NCBI RefSeq assembly: GCF_029263785.1
Contig: NZ_JAJUFE010000008.1
Location: 1 to 64,000 of the forward strand
Length of the DNA stretch: 64,000 nucleotides
Direction of reading: 5' to 3'
From: Pusillimonas sp.
Lineage (GTDB): Bacteria; Pseudomonadota; Gammaproteobacteria; Burkholderiales; Burkholderiaceae_B
Shown here: positions 35,987-45,813 of the stretch, piece by piece
Position numbering within the stretch: position 1 is the stretch's first letter
Layout: each line of letters begins with the position of its first letter
Program-made: the position numbers and the translations under genes
Notes under the pieces: model-generated
The model's input: only the letters and a program-made list of their open reading frames with translations
Told to the model about the DNA's origin: nothing
Databases searched by the model: none

Positions 35987-36623
35987 GCCTGCCTGTTGGA
36001 GAATATTGTTTGCAAGTGTTTTGGCGTTTTGCTTTGGTGTGGCCCATGGGCAAGCCACTGAAAGCAGCAACCCTACCATTTTAGTCCTTGGCGACAGCCT
36101 CTCGGCGGAATACGGAATCCGCAGGGACTCTGGTTGGGTCAAGATTATCCAGCAGCGGCTGGCAAACGACGGCCTGACTTATCAACTGCAAAATGCCAGT
36201 ATAAGCGGAGACACAACCAGCGGCGGGCTCAGCCGCTTGCCGGCGGCGCTTGAGCATCACAAGCCGGAAATTGTCATCATCGAGCTTGGCAGTAACGACG
36301 CACTGCGGGGTTTGTCTTTGGACATGAGTCGAAACAACCTGGCCCGCATGATCACGATGGCCAAGGACTCCGGAGCTCGGGTTCTGCTTGTGGGGATGCA
36401 GATTCCCCCCAATTATGGTCGTCCTTATTCCGAGCGATTCAGAACCATGTTCATCGAACTGGCGGAAGAACAGGGCACCGAACTTGTCCCTTTTCTTCTG
36501 GAGGGAGTCGCGCTGGACAAGTCGCTTTTCCTGGACGACGGCCTGCATCCGAACGAAAATGCGCAGCCGATAATTGCGGACAATGTATGGGCCGTTTTAA
36601 AGCCGATGTTGAGTTCTGACTGA
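35985..36623 (+). CDS. tesA: Arylesterase / acyl-CoA thioesterase I-like GDSL hydrolase
   Basis: 212 residues: signal peptide (ends near AHGQA), then an SGNH/GDSL hydrolase with block I LGDSLSAEYG (nucleophile Ser), block III ELGSNDALRG and block V DDGLHPNE (catalytic Asp/His). Periplasmic esterase, thioesterase and lysophospholipase activities are known for TesA. Its ATG overlaps the divergent ABC ATPase start within CATG, so each promoter must lie inside the other gene. Only MPACWRILFASVLAF fits as a start giving a signal peptide. Confidence 0.92.
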   Translation: MPACWRILFASVLAFCFGVAHGQATESSNPTILVLGDSLSAEYGIRRDSGWVKIIQQRLANDGLTYQLQNASISGDTTSGGLSRLPAALEHHKPEIVIIELGSNDALRGLSLDMSRNNLARMITMAKDSGARVLLVGMQIPPNYGRPYSERFRTMFIELAEEQGTELVPFLLEGVALDKSLFLDDGLHPNENAQPIIADNVWAVLKPMLSSD

Positions 36624-36644
36624 AAACCAGACCACCAGGTGCAG

Positions 36645-36675
36645 AGGCGCCGACGATTAATTTCGGCCGGCGCCT
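36645..36675. terminator. Hairpin between convergent tesA and ppiD
   Basis: Perfect 8-bp arms AGGCGCCG (36645..36652) and CGGCGCCT (36668..36675) flank a 15-base AT-rich loop. It sits in the 60-bp spacer between two convergent stops, so it may end transcription in both directions; T-runs are absent. Confidence 0.55.
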
Positions 36676-36683
36676 ACGGCGTA

Positions 36684-38651
36684 CTAGCCTTGTTGGCCTT
36701 CGGGCTTGAGAGCCTCTTCGGCGTCTGGAAGCATGCGCACCTTGGCCGCTTCACGCATGGCCCGAAGGACGGCAGCCTGTTCGGCCGCGCCCAGAGCCTG
36801 GCTGATTTGGGCTGTCAACGAGGCATTGAGCGTTGGGTCATCCTTGCCGGCCTCAGCTGCCTCGACCCGGACAAGCACATAGCCCTGGCCGCCTTCAACC
36901 CCTACGTACACAGGGAGCGCGTGTGCGTCAGCCGCAAACGCAGCATCCAGCACGGGCTTGCTTAGCCCCTGGGTGTCTATGCGGCTGATGGTCTGTGCAG
37001 TGCCAAAACCTTCGGGCGCTTCGGCACCGTTATTGGCCTGAAGCTCGGCCAGCAAAGCCTCGCCGGCCTTGCGGGCGGCATCACGAGAACGCTCCGCCAG
37101 GAGCCTTTCGCGAATGAAGTCCTGGGCCTTTTCGAGGGGCAGGACATGTGCAGGCGTGATGTCGTCAATGCGGACGACAACCAGCACTCCGGGAGAGATT
37201 TCAATGACGCCGGAATTGTGCCTGTCGGTATAGGTCTGGCCCGAGAACAGCGCGCGGCGGACACGTGCATCATTAAGGATCTGTGCATCGGGACTTTGAG
37301 ACGCAGGGTTCTCTGCGGAAAGGTCGGCCGCATCCAGCAAGCCGTCGCGGGCGATGCCGTTGGCCTGGCGGACTTGAAGGCCCAGAGCCTGAGCGGCAGG
37401 CTGCAAGCTGGTCTGGTCGTCGTAAACCAGATCAGTCAGCTTGGTCGCCATCTCGGCGTAGCGGTCTGCCGCGAGCTGGCGTCGGATTTCGCTTTGCACC
37501 TTGGCCTTTGCCTGCTCGAAGGTTTCACCGGTTTCAGGCTGAACGTCTTCTGCCAGAAAGACGTGATACCCGTCGGGGCCCTCGACCACACCCGAGGTCT
37601 GGCCTTTTTCCAGTGAGAACACGGCCTCCTCAAGTGCCTCGGGCCACGATCCCTTGGTGATCCAGCCCAGACGGCCACCCTCGTTGGCCGTGCCGGCATC
37701 GTCAGACTCTGTCTTGGCCAACTCGGCAAACCTGGTGGGATCGGCCTTGGCTTTTTCGGCCACCGCTTCGGCTTTCTTGCGTGCCTCGGCGCGCTGCGCA
37801 TCAGAAGCCCCGGATGGAACGTCAAACAGGATATGGCTGACCTGAACACGGGCCGGCATCACGTAACGCGATTTGTTCTGCTCGTAGTAGGCGAGCATTT
37901 CTGACTCGCTGACTTCGGGCACTCCTTGCATGGCAGCAGCCTCGTCCAGCAAGAGGTAGCTGGCCGATACGTATTCCGGCACCTGAAGCTGATCCGGATT
38001 GGCTTTGTACCACGCCTTGATATCGGCATCGGTAATCTGGATGTCATCCTGGTAGTCGGCTGCGTCGAATGCGCGCAGCCGTACGGTACGCTGCGAGGTA
38101 AGGGCCTGGGCCACAGCCTGTGAGACCGATGCCGGGACTCTTGCGGTGGCTCCTATCGGACCCAGCACGCGCTGCAGAGCCAGCTCGGCTCGCTGACCCT
38201 GCTCGAACTCACGGCTGCTTATGCCCATGGCCGCCAGCACCTCGTTGTATCGCTGGGGAGAGAAACGACCGTCGACCTGCAGTTCGGGAATGGACGCAAT
38301 GGCCTCGCGAAGCATGGCGTCCGAAACGCTGAAACGCTCTTTGGTCGCCTCATCGATAATCAGTCGGCGTTCGATCAGGGATTCCAGCAATGCCGAGCGT
38401 GCCTGGGGGGTATCGAGTATGGCCGGATCAAACGCGCCGCCGGCATTCGCCTGAAGGCGTTGCAGCTGATTCCGACGTGCCTCGTCGAACTCCTGTTGAG
38501 TTATGGCTGAGTCGCCAATTTGCACCAGGTCGTGGTCACCGGACATATAAGTGGTGTACCCACTTACGCCTATCAGGGCGAACGACGGCAGAATCAATAT
38601 CAGCAGGACCAGTTGCATCAGGCGCTGATGCGTACGGATAAACTCGAACAT
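36684..38651 (-). CDS. ppiD: Periplasmic peptidyl-prolyl isomerase / chaperone PpiD
   Basis: 655 residues: short cytoplasmic N-terminus, one membrane anchor (about 12-34), a SurA-N-like chaperone region (about 40-240) and a parvulin (PPIC) domain (about 265-365, VQVSHILFDVPSG through GPDGYHVFLAEDV), then a C-terminal chaperone-like part. Anchored in the inner membrane near the Sec translocon, it helps outer-membrane and periplasmic proteins fold. Monocistronic by position. Confidence 0.93.
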   Translation of the reverse strand: MFEFIRTHQRLMQLVLLILILPSFALIGVSGYTTYMSGDHDLVQIGDSAITQQEFDEARRNQLQRLQANAGGAFDPAILDTPQARSALLESLIERRLIIDEATKERFSVSDAMLREAIASIPELQVDGRFSPQRYNEVLAAMGISSREFEQGQRAELALQRVLGPIGATARVPASVSQAVAQALTSQRTVRLRAFDAADYQDDIQITDADIKAWYKANPDQLQVPEYVSASYLLLDEAAAMQGVPEVSESEMLAYYEQNKSRYVMPARVQVSHILFDVPSGASDAQRAEARKKAEAVAEKAKADPTRFAELAKTESDDAGTANEGGRLGWITKGSWPEALEEAVFSLEKGQTSGVVEGPDGYHVFLAEDVQPETGETFEQAKAKVQSEIRRQLAADRYAEMATKLTDLVYDDQTSLQPAAQALGLQVRQANGIARDGLLDAADLSAENPASQSPDAQILNDARVRRALFSGQTYTDRHNSGVIEISPGVLVVVRIDDITPAHVLPLEKAQDFIRERLLAERSRDAARKAGEALLAELQANNGAEAPEGFGTAQTISRIDTQGLSKPVLDAAFAADAHALPVYVGVEGGQGYVLVRVEAAEAGKDDPTLNASLTAQISQALGAAEQAAVLRAMREAAKVRMLPDAEEALKPEGQQG

Positions 38652-38800
38652 GAAGGGACTCGCAGACCTCTGCTAACGGGGCAAGTGCACCGTAGCGGCT
38701 TATATTTACGATTTATGATTGCCCGACGGGTATGGCGTCGCCGACCCGCATACGATACCGGCCTAAGCCGAAGCTTTGCAGTTTACCACCGGACGCTACG

Positions 38801-39544
38801 ATGATGCGGCTATATCCAAACATAATCGGCCACAGAGGTGCGGGGCGGCTGGCGCCGGAAAATACGCTGGCCGCCATGCGCGTTGCGGCTCGCTACGGCA
38901 TCGAGATGGTGGAGTACGACGTCGCGCTGAGCCGTGACGGCATTCCAATACTATTGCACGATCAGAACATAGCTCGTACGTCGACGGGGTCGGGCAATGC
39001 AGACGACATGACCCTGGCCGAGCTGGCCCGATTCGACTTCGGCTCCTGGCACTCATCCGAATACGCCGGAGAGCCAATCGCTACCTTGTATTCCATCGCA
39101 GCCTTTACTCGACAGAACAACATTCGCAGCAATATCGAAATAAAGCCGCAGCCGGGCCGTGAAGCTCTGACTGGCAAGGTGGTGGCCTCAACTGCCGCAT
39201 TGCTTTGGCAAAACGCTCCCTCACCTGTGTTGTCGTCTTTTTCGGAAATTGCCCTGGAGGCGGCGATGGCTTCGGCACCGGAGCTGCCCCGAGCCTTGCT
39301 GCTGGAAGGACCGTTGAATCCGGACTGGCAAGAGCGTGCGGATACGCTGGGCTGCGTGGCCCTGCATTTGCAGCAAGAGCATATTGACCGGGCTACGATC
39401 AAAGTAGTGCGTGACAAAGGCTATAGAATAGCGGCATGGACCGTCAACGATGTCGCAAGGGCCCGTGAACTTCTGCGATGGGGGTGCGACGGTCTGTTCA
39501 CAGACGCCATCCATGCGCTTCCCCCAGCCCTCAGACTCTTATAG
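38801..39544 (+). CDS. ugpQ: Glycerophosphodiester phosphodiesterase (cytosolic, UgpQ-like)
   Basis: Hydrolyses glycerophosphodiesters to glycerol 3-phosphate and an alcohol. 247 residues starting MMRLYPNIIGHRGAGRLAPE, with catalytic HRG...PENT, the metal ligands in MVEYDVALSRDG and HDQNIARTSTG, NIEIKPQ, and C-terminal AWTVND. No signal peptide, which fits UgpQ rather than periplasmic GlpQ. Two ATGs in tandem at 38801 and 38804. No ugp transporter nearby. Starts 150 bp from the divergent ppiD. Confidence 0.9.
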   Translation: MMRLYPNIIGHRGAGRLAPENTLAAMRVAARYGIEMVEYDVALSRDGIPILLHDQNIARTSTGSGNADDMTLAELARFDFGSWHSSEYAGEPIATLYSIAAFTRQNNIRSNIEIKPQPGREALTGKVVASTAALLWQNAPSPVLSSFSEIALEAAMASAPELPRALLLEGPLNPDWQERADTLGCVALHLQQEHIDRATIKVVRDKGYRIAAWTVNDVARARELLRWGCDGLFTDAIHALPPALRLL

Positions 39545-39552
39545 GTCACTTC

Positions 39553-40404
39553 TTGTTTAGCTACCGACACGCCTTCCATGCGGGCAATCACGCGGACGTG
39601 CTGAAGCACGCCGTGCTTGTTCAGATACTTGACCACTTCAACCAGAAAGACAATCCCTACTGGGTGATCGACACTCACGCCGGCGCCGGCATATACGATC
39701 TGACCAGCGAATGGGCACAGCAGAATGGTGAATTCGTCGATGGCCTGGACCGATTATTGGGCCCGGATGACAAACCCCGGCTAATCAAACGCTACCTCGA
39801 AGAGGTGCAACACTTTAATCCTGATGGCGTAGCAAACTACTATCCGGGATCGCCGTGGCTGGCGCTTCGGGCATTACGTGAAAAGGACAGGTTGCGCCTG
39901 TTTGAGATGCACCCGTCTGAAATCGAGGTACTGAAGCACAATCTTTCGCAACAGGACAAGAAAGCGATACGCCAGACCATAGTTTACGAGGCCGATGGCT
40001 TCAGCAACCTCAAGTCCTTGCTCCCACCGCCCACGCGGCGAGGAATCATCGTTATTGATCCCTCGTATGAGAACAAAAGCGATTACCGCAAAGTGATGCA
40101 AATGCTCGATGATGGATTGAAGCGCTTCGCGACGGGTTGCTACGCCGTTTGGTATCCGCTGGTGCAACGGCGCGAGGCACTTGATCTGGTTCGTACACTC
40201 GAGCGCTTGAAGGTGCAATGGACGCACGCCTCATTAAAAGTTCGCAAGCCGGCCAAAGAGGGGTTCGGCCTGCACGGAAGCGGCATGTTCGTCATCAATC
40301 CGCCGTATACCCTTCATGAGCAGCTTGAATCCGCCCTGCCATGGCTGACAAAGAAGCTGGCGCAGGATGACACGGCAGCGTATTCACTCAAGCGTTCCGG
40401 CTGA
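39553..40404 (+). CDS. rlmJ: 23S rRNA (adenine-N6) methyltransferase RlmJ, TTG start
   Basis: Methylates A2030 of 23S rRNA. 283 residues. No ATG fits; the family start (M-L-S-Y-R-H-x-F-H-A-G-N-H-A-D) matches a TTG at 39553 giving FSYRHAFHAGNHADVLKH, with AGGT upstream. The in-frame extension to 39478 is the tail of the preceding gene read in another frame. The catalytic motif VIDPSYE (D-P-P-Y type) and SGMFVINPPYT are visible. Starts 9 bp after the phosphodiesterase stop. Confidence 0.93.
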   Translation: MFSYRHAFHAGNHADVLKHAVLVQILDHFNQKDNPYWVIDTHAGAGIYDLTSEWAQQNGEFVDGLDRLLGPDDKPRLIKRYLEEVQHFNPDGVANYYPGSPWLALRALREKDRLRLFEMHPSEIEVLKHNLSQQDKKAIRQTIVYEADGFSNLKSLLPPPTRRGIIVIDPSYENKSDYRKVMQMLDDGLKRFATGCYAVWYPLVQRREALDLVRTLERLKVQWTHASLKVRKPAKEGFGLHGSGMFVINPPYTLHEQLESALPWLTKKLAQDDTAAYSLKRSG

Positions 40405-40409
40405 CCTGG

Positions 40410-40434
40410 CTTGGCGCCGTGCCTGCACGCCAAG
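40410..40434. terminator. Hairpin between convergent rlmJ and pseudouridine synthase genes
   Basis: CTTGGCG (40410..40416) and CGCCAAG (40428..40434) form a perfect 7-bp stem; an inner CGTGC/GCACG pairing can replace the loop. It fills the 39-bp spacer between two convergent stops, fitting a shared transcript end. Confidence 0.55.
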
Positions 40435-40443
40435 ACCACATGC

Positions 40444-41178
40444 CTAGATAAACCGCTCGCCTTCGCGCAAATAACGCCATTTCCCTGGTGGCAGATCGCC
40501 CAGCACGATTCGTCCCATGCGCACACGCTTGAGACCCACCACCTTGAGCCCGACCATTTCGCACATGCGGCGTATCTGCCGCTTTTTACCTTCACGCAAG
40601 ATAAACCGCAGCTGGTCGTCATTCTGCCACTCGACATGAGCCGGCTTGAGAGGCTCACCGTCAAGACTCAGCCCGTGATTGAGGAGCTTGAGACCATTGG
40701 CGGCAATACGGCCTTCGACACGCACCAGGTATTCCTTGTCAATGTCCGAGTGCTCATCAATAAGCTGGCGGGCAATCCGCCCGTCTTGTGTCAGAACAAG
40801 CAAGCCCTGCGAATCGATGTCGAGCCGTCCGGCTGGAGCCAGGCCACGCAAGTGCGCCGGATCAAACGAAAACGGCGAGCGCGAGGGATTATGCAGGGTA
40901 CGTGCGGTAATGAGAGACACAGCGGGCCGGTATCCCCGCTCGGCCTGGGCCGATACATAGCCAACCGGCTTGTTCAGCAAAATGGTAACGCGCGACCCCT
41001 GCCGCCGCTGCGCCTGTTTATCGAGCGTGATCTTTTGGTTGGGATAGGCCTTGCTGCCCAGTTCCGACACCACGACGCCGTCAACCCGGACCCAACCGCG
41101 CTCGATGTACGCGTCGGCCTCACGCCGCGAACACATGCCGCGCTCGGCCATCAGCTTCGAGATTCTAATTTTTTCCAT
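40444..41178 (-). CDS. 23S rRNA pseudouridine synthase (RluF-like, RsuA family)
   Basis: 244 residues: N-terminal S4 RNA-binding domain ([21 protein letters not shown]), then the catalytic domain with [17 protein letters not shown] carrying the nucleophilic Asp, and C-terminal [24 protein letters not shown]-type and DxxSQGL features point to RluF/RluB rather than RsuA itself. Target uridine cannot be settled from sequence alone. Confidence 0.88.
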   Translation of the reverse strand: MEKIRISKLMAERGMCSRREADAYIERGWVRVDGVVVSELGSKAYPNQKITLDKQAQRRQGSRVTILLNKPVGYVSAQAERGYRPAVSLITARTLHNPSRSPFSFDPAHLRGLAPAGRLDIDSQGLLVLTQDGRIARQLIDEHSDIDKEYLVRVEGRIAANGLKLLNHGLSLDGEPLKPAHVEWQNDDQLRFILREGKKRQIRRMCEMVGLKVVGLKRVRMGRIVLGDLPPGKWRYLREGERFI

Positions 41179-41199
41179 GGAAAGACAGCGTCGCTTACC

Positions 41200-42093
41200 T
41201 TATTGATAACTTTTGGGATCAGGTGAATCGGTGGGATTCGCCAGCACCCGCTTCAGTTCGGCCGACATCGGCCAGTTGAGATTGATATTTCGCGGTGGTA
41301 TCGGCTGTGTGAACCATTTGTTGTACAACTGCTCGATTCGGCCGTCTTTCATCATGGCAATGACTGCCTCATCAACGGCTTCCTTGAAGGCGGTGTCACC
41401 TTTGGGAAGAATCATGCCGTAAGGTTCTACCGTATAGGCTTTCTCGCTGATCATCCAGTCGTCAGGGTTGCGCGAGTTGGCCACCAGGCCGGCCAACAAG
41501 ATATCGTCCATGAAGAACGCCACGGCCCTGCCGCTGTTGACGGTAAGAAACGCTTCCGAATGGTCCTTGGCATTCATGATTCTCATGCCGAGCTTTTCCT
41601 GGGCGTTGACCTCGGTGAGCCAGCGCAGATTGCTCGTTCCTGCCGTCGAGATGACTGTTGCGCCCTTGAAGTCGGACAGGTCATGAACGTTCGACTTCTT
41701 GAGCGCCGCAAAACGGGTGGACGTGACGAAAGTCGTGGGCGCAAAGCTGACCTGCTGCTGACGCTGTTCGTTATTGGTCGCCGAACCACAACTGATATCG
41801 ACCGTGCCATTGGCCACGAGAGGTATCCGCGTCGAGGAGGTTACCGATACCTCTTTGACCTTTAGTTGTTCAAGGCCCAACTTGTTCTTGAGGGCTTCGA
41901 CCACGCCATAGCAGATGTCGATGGAATACCCCACCGGCTTTTGAGTGTCGTCCAGGTAAGAAAAAGGTATGGATGATTCACGCACGCCCAGCGTGATCTG
42001 TTGCGTATCACGAATCTTGTCGAGCCGGCTTTGGGCCTGGCCTGCAACAGGCGCCACCAAAAGGGTAGCAAGCAACACGGTCAAAAACTTCAT
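41200..42093 (-). CDS. Amino-acid ABC transporter substrate-binding protein (GltI-like)
   Basis: 297 residues, signal peptide ending near VAGQAQ, then an SBP_bac_3 fold: TLGVRESSIPFSYLDD, VGYSIDICYGVVEAL, SVTSSTRIPLVANGTVD, CGSATNNEQR and KWFTQPIPP are typical of the glutamate/aspartate-binding GltI group. A strong AAGGAGA precedes ATG 42093. No permease or ATPase gene is adjacent, so its membrane partners lie elsewhere. 34 bp downstream of the PII gene. Confidence 0.9.
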   Translation of the reverse strand: MKFLTVLLATLLVAPVAGQAQSRLDKIRDTQQITLGVRESSIPFSYLDDTQKPVGYSIDICYGVVEALKNKLGLEQLKVKEVSVTSSTRIPLVANGTVDISCGSATNNEQRQQQVSFAPTTFVTSTRFAALKKSNVHDLSDFKGATVISTAGTSNLRWLTEVNAQEKLGMRIMNAKDHSEAFLTVNSGRAVAFFMDDILLAGLVANSRNPDDWMISEKAYTVEPYGMILPKGDTAFKEAVDEAVIAMMKDGRIEQLYNKWFTQPIPPRNINLNWPMSAELKRVLANPTDSPDPKSYQ

Positions 42094-42127
42094 TCTGTCT
42101 CCTTCTGGATAGCCGGTATCAATGACG

Positions 42128-42511
<384 letters not shown>

Positions 42512-42540
42512 TCAGGCTGAATCCATACGCATAGCAGGCA

Positions 42541-44190
42541 TCAGTCACGATAGCCGTTGGCAATAGGCATCCGCCAGTCCCGACCAAACGCGCGCGAGGT
42601 AATTTTGGGCCCGACAGCACCTTGCCGACGCTTGTACTCGTTGATGCGAATCAGCCGTGCCACCTTGGCCACGGTTTCCCGATCGTAACCTGCCTGAACA
42701 ATTTGCTCGACCGATTCGTTCCGCTCGACGTAGTGTTCAATAATGCCGTCCAGCACATCGTACGGCGGAAGACTGTCCTGGTCAGTTTGATCCGGGCGCA
42801 GCTCGGCAGATGGCGGACGAACGATAATACGCTCGGGGATGACGGCAGAGCGCTCGTTGCGCCATCGCGCCAGCGCGTACACCATGGTCTTGGGCACATC
42901 CTTGAGCAAGGCAAAGCCGCCTGCCATGTCGCCATACAGTGTGCAGTATCCGGTAGCCAGTTCAGACTTGTTTCCGGTAGTGACCACCAGGCTGCCGAAC
43001 TTGTTGGACAAGGCCATCAACAATGTTCCACGTATGCGTGCCTGAATATTTTCTTCGGTCGCATCAGGCTCGAATCCCGCAAACAGCGGCGCCAGCGCCT
43101 GATCAAAACCGTCTGCCAGGGGACCGATTACGATTTCGTCGTACTGGACACCCAGGTTCCGGGCCATCTGCCTTGCATCCTGCAATGAAATGTCGGCGGT
43201 ATAACGAGACGGCATCATGACGGTGCGCACGTTCTGGGCACCCAGCGCATCTACCGCGACTGCCAGCACCAATGCCGAATCCATGCCACCCGACAGACCA
43301 AGTACCACCCTGGAAAAGCCGGACTTGGCCATGTAGTCGGAAAGGGCAAGCTTGAGCGCTTCGTAGACCTGTTCGAGGGTGTCCGGCCATTCTTGCGGCA
43401 GGCCACGCAAAGTACCGCCTTCGACGGACAATTGTGCATGCACCGGCGCACCGCTCTGGTCAAGTTCAACAACACCGAACGCCTCCTGGAACACCGGGAA
43501 GCGCGCGAATACATCGCCATCGCTGTTCAATACAAAGGAAGCGCCGTCAAACACGAGCTCGTCCTGCCCGCCCACCTTGTTGACATACAGGGTCGTGAGC
43601 CCACGAACGTTGGCTCCCACCTGGTCAAGGCGTAGCTGCTGCTTCCGGGTACTGTAAGGCGAAGCGTTCAGGACCAGCAGCACCTGGGCGCCATGCTGGG
43701 CAGCCATGGCGGGACTGCTGGCAAGCCAGGCATCTTCACAGATGTTCAAACCGAAACGCAGGCCCTTGACCTCGAACACGACAGGCTCCTGGCCGGGCGA
43801 AAAGTATCGCATTTCGTCGAACACGCCGTAGTCGGGGAGTTCGTGCTTGCAATAACACGCCAGAACACGACCTTCGGCAACCACAGATGCAACGTTGTAC
43901 AGCTTGCCGTCAATCTTGCTGACGTGGCCCACAACGACCCTCATTCTGGGATCAATGGCATTCAACTGCGCACGGAGCTCCTGGAAGGCCTGATCATGCC
44001 GGCGAAGGAACTCATCACGCAGAAACAGGTCTTCGGCGGGGTACCCCGTGAGTGTCAGTTCCGGCGTAACGAGGATGTCCAAGCCCTGCTGACTGGCCCA
44101 GCGTGCGCTTTCTATGATTTTGGCAGCATTCGCCTTCAGGTCACCCACGCGAGAGTTGATCTGAGCAAGGCCGACTTTTACAACCGTCAT
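42541..44190 (-). CDS. nadE: Glutamine-dependent NAD+ synthetase
   Basis: Converts nicotinate adenine dinucleotide to NAD+ using glutamine as nitrogen donor. 549 residues: nitrilase-type glutaminase domain (1 to about 265) with catalytic Glu in VTPELTLTGYP, Lys in YCKHELPDYGVFDE and Cys in GLNICEDAW; then the synthetase domain with P-loop GLSGGMDSAL and NKSELATGYCTLYGD. ATG 44190 (MTVVKVGLAQ) is chosen over the longer frame to 44301 by homology. Upstream 157 bp to the channel gene hold no gene. Confidence 0.96.
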   Translation of the reverse strand: MTVVKVGLAQINSRVGDLKANAAKIIESARWASQQGLDILVTPELTLTGYPAEDLFLRDEFLRRHDQAFQELRAQLNAIDPRMRVVVGHVSKIDGKLYNVASVVAEGRVLACYCKHELPDYGVFDEMRYFSPGQEPVVFEVKGLRFGLNICEDAWLASSPAMAAQHGAQVLLVLNASPYSTRKQQLRLDQVGANVRGLTTLYVNKVGGQDELVFDGASFVLNSDGDVFARFPVFQEAFGVVELDQSGAPVHAQLSVEGGTLRGLPQEWPDTLEQVYEALKLALSDYMAKSGFSRVVLGLSGGMDSALVLAVAVDALGAQNVRTVMMPSRYTADISLQDARQMARNLGVQYDEIVIGPLADGFDQALAPLFAGFEPDATEENIQARIRGTLLMALSNKFGSLVVTTGNKSELATGYCTLYGDMAGGFALLKDVPKTMVYALARWRNERSAVIPERIIVRPPSAELRPDQTDQDSLPPYDVLDGIIEHYVERNESVEQIVQAGYDRETVAKVARLIRINEYKRRQGAVGPKITSRAFGRDWRMPIANGYRD

Positions 44191-44347
44191 GGAAATTGCC
44201 TGTATCACTTCCGTTGAAAACAAAATTATCGCACGAGCGGATGCGCGGTTTTCTGGAGGCTCGCCGGGAGGAAATGTCGCAGCCTGGCGTCGACCGACCA
44301 TTCACAACCCAGCCCGAGCCGGCCGAACAGGCTCGCACCCACCAGGG

Positions 44348-45670
44348 TCAGCGAGAGTAATTCGGCAACGCCCGAGCCTGCCCGGGCCCACCCACCTCGC
44401 CGCCTCGCAGACCGTAGACAAAATCCGCCCCGGACGGCGCCTGGTACAACTGGAGTGAAAGTTCGGGCAATATCGCAATCAGATGGTCGAACACATCTCC
44501 CTGGATGCGCTCATATTCCACCCAGGCAGTATTGGCGGAGAAACAGTACACCTCGACTGGAATCCCCTCTGAACCGGGCTCCATCATCCGCACTATCATC
44601 AGCATGTCTTGCCGCAGTTCCTTATGCTGCTTCAGATAAGCCAGCGCATAAGCCCTGAACGTACCCAGGTTGGTCAGCCGGCGACGGTTAACCTCTTCAG
44701 CGGCCAGCTCTCCCAATGAGCGGTTGGTTTCAATAAGCTCTGCTTCCTTGCCGGCCAGATAGTCCTTCAAGAGATGGAACCGCGATAAATCGCGTATTTC
44801 GTCCTCGGTCAGGAAACGCACCGTGGCCGCATTGATGCGCAAAGTACGCTTGATCCGCCTGCCGCCAGACTCAAACATATGACGCCAGTTCCGGTAACTT
44901 TCCGAGAAAAGCTTGTACGTCGGAATGGTAGTGACCGTTTTATCCCAGTTCTGAACCTTGACGGTGTGCAAGGCGATATCAATGACAAAACCGTCGGCAT
45001 TGGCCTGCGGCATCTCGATCCAGTCGCCGATGCGCAGCATATCGTTGGTGGTCATCTGCGTGCTGGCCACCAGCGACAGCAAGGTGTCCTTGAAAACCAG
45101 CAGAAGTACCGCCGACAGTGCACCCAGACCGGACAGCATCAGCAAGGGCGAACGGTCGATAAGCAGCGAAAACACCAGGATGACGCAGATACCCCACAGG
45201 ATGATCTTCGCCAGTTCGAGATACCCTTTTATAGACCTCGTCTGGGCACGCGTCGTAGCCTCGTAGGTGTCCAGCCAGGCCTTGAGCAAGCCGTTGATGG
45301 CTATGAAAAAGAAGACCAGACAGACCGCCTGCAAAAATCGCGATACCGGCCCGACATACCTTTCCGTGATGGGCAGCAAGGTAACGTTAATGGTTAGTAC
45401 CAGCAGCGGTACCAGATAACCCACATGCCGGAACACGCGACGCCGGTGCAGGGCTTCAGACCAGTCTTCGCGACCAATGGCCGTCAGCATGCGTCGTGCA
45501 ACAGACACAACGACCCTGCGCGTCAACCACGCCGCCAGCAGTACAAGGGCCAGAAGGACGACAAGCCCGATCACTACCTGAGCGAGGATGGAATCAGGGA
45601 TATGGTTGCCGAGCCAGTTGTCGCCCAGCCAGGCTGCCATCAGATTGTTTTTTTCAATTGCCAGTTCCAT
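44348..45670 (-). CDS. YbdG-type mechanosensitive channel
   Basis: About 440 residues. Five or so N-terminal membrane segments, then an MscS core: SGLGALSAVLLLVFKDTLLSL pore helix region followed by RIGDWIEMPQANADGFVIDI, KVQNWDKTVTTIPTYKLF and a soluble C-terminal domain ending after FDHLIAILPEL. Strong resemblance to E. coli YbdG, linked to moderate osmotic downshock. Start is uncertain: 45670 (MELAIEKNN), 45715 with GGAG four bases upstream, or 45640. Confidence 0.9.
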   Translation of the reverse strand: MELAIEKNNLMAAWLGDNWLGNHIPDSILAQVVIGLVVLLALVLLAAWLTRRVVVSVARRMLTAIGREDWSEALHRRRVFRHVGYLVPLLVLTINVTLLPITERYVGPVSRFLQAVCLVFFFIAINGLLKAWLDTYEATTRAQTRSIKGYLELAKIILWGICVILVFSLLIDRSPLLMLSGLGALSAVLLLVFKDTLLSLVASTQMTTNDMLRIGDWIEMPQANADGFVIDIALHTVKVQNWDKTVTTIPTYKLFSESYRNWRHMFESGGRRIKRTLRINAATVRFLTEDEIRDLSRFHLLKDYLAGKEAELIETNRSLGELAAEEVNRRRLTNLGTFRAYALAYLKQHKELRQDMLMIVRMMEPGSEGIPVEVYCFSANTAWVEYERIQGDVFDHLIAILPELSLQLYQAPSGADFVYGLRGGEVGGPGQARALPNYSR

Positions 45671-45813
45671 GAGTTGTCTTGCCTTTTTGAGTCGCACCCT
45701 CGATATTGATGGCATCGACTCCGTGTAGCGTTTCGTGCAGTTCGAAAAGGCTAATACAATACCTTATTCGCGTGTACATCCTGTCACTTGCGCCTGTTTT
45801 ATAATCCGGCCCT

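Noticed and set aside
41200-42093. Complete amino-acid ABC transporter operon
   Set aside because: Only the binding protein is present; the neighbours are PII and a pseudouridine synthase gene.
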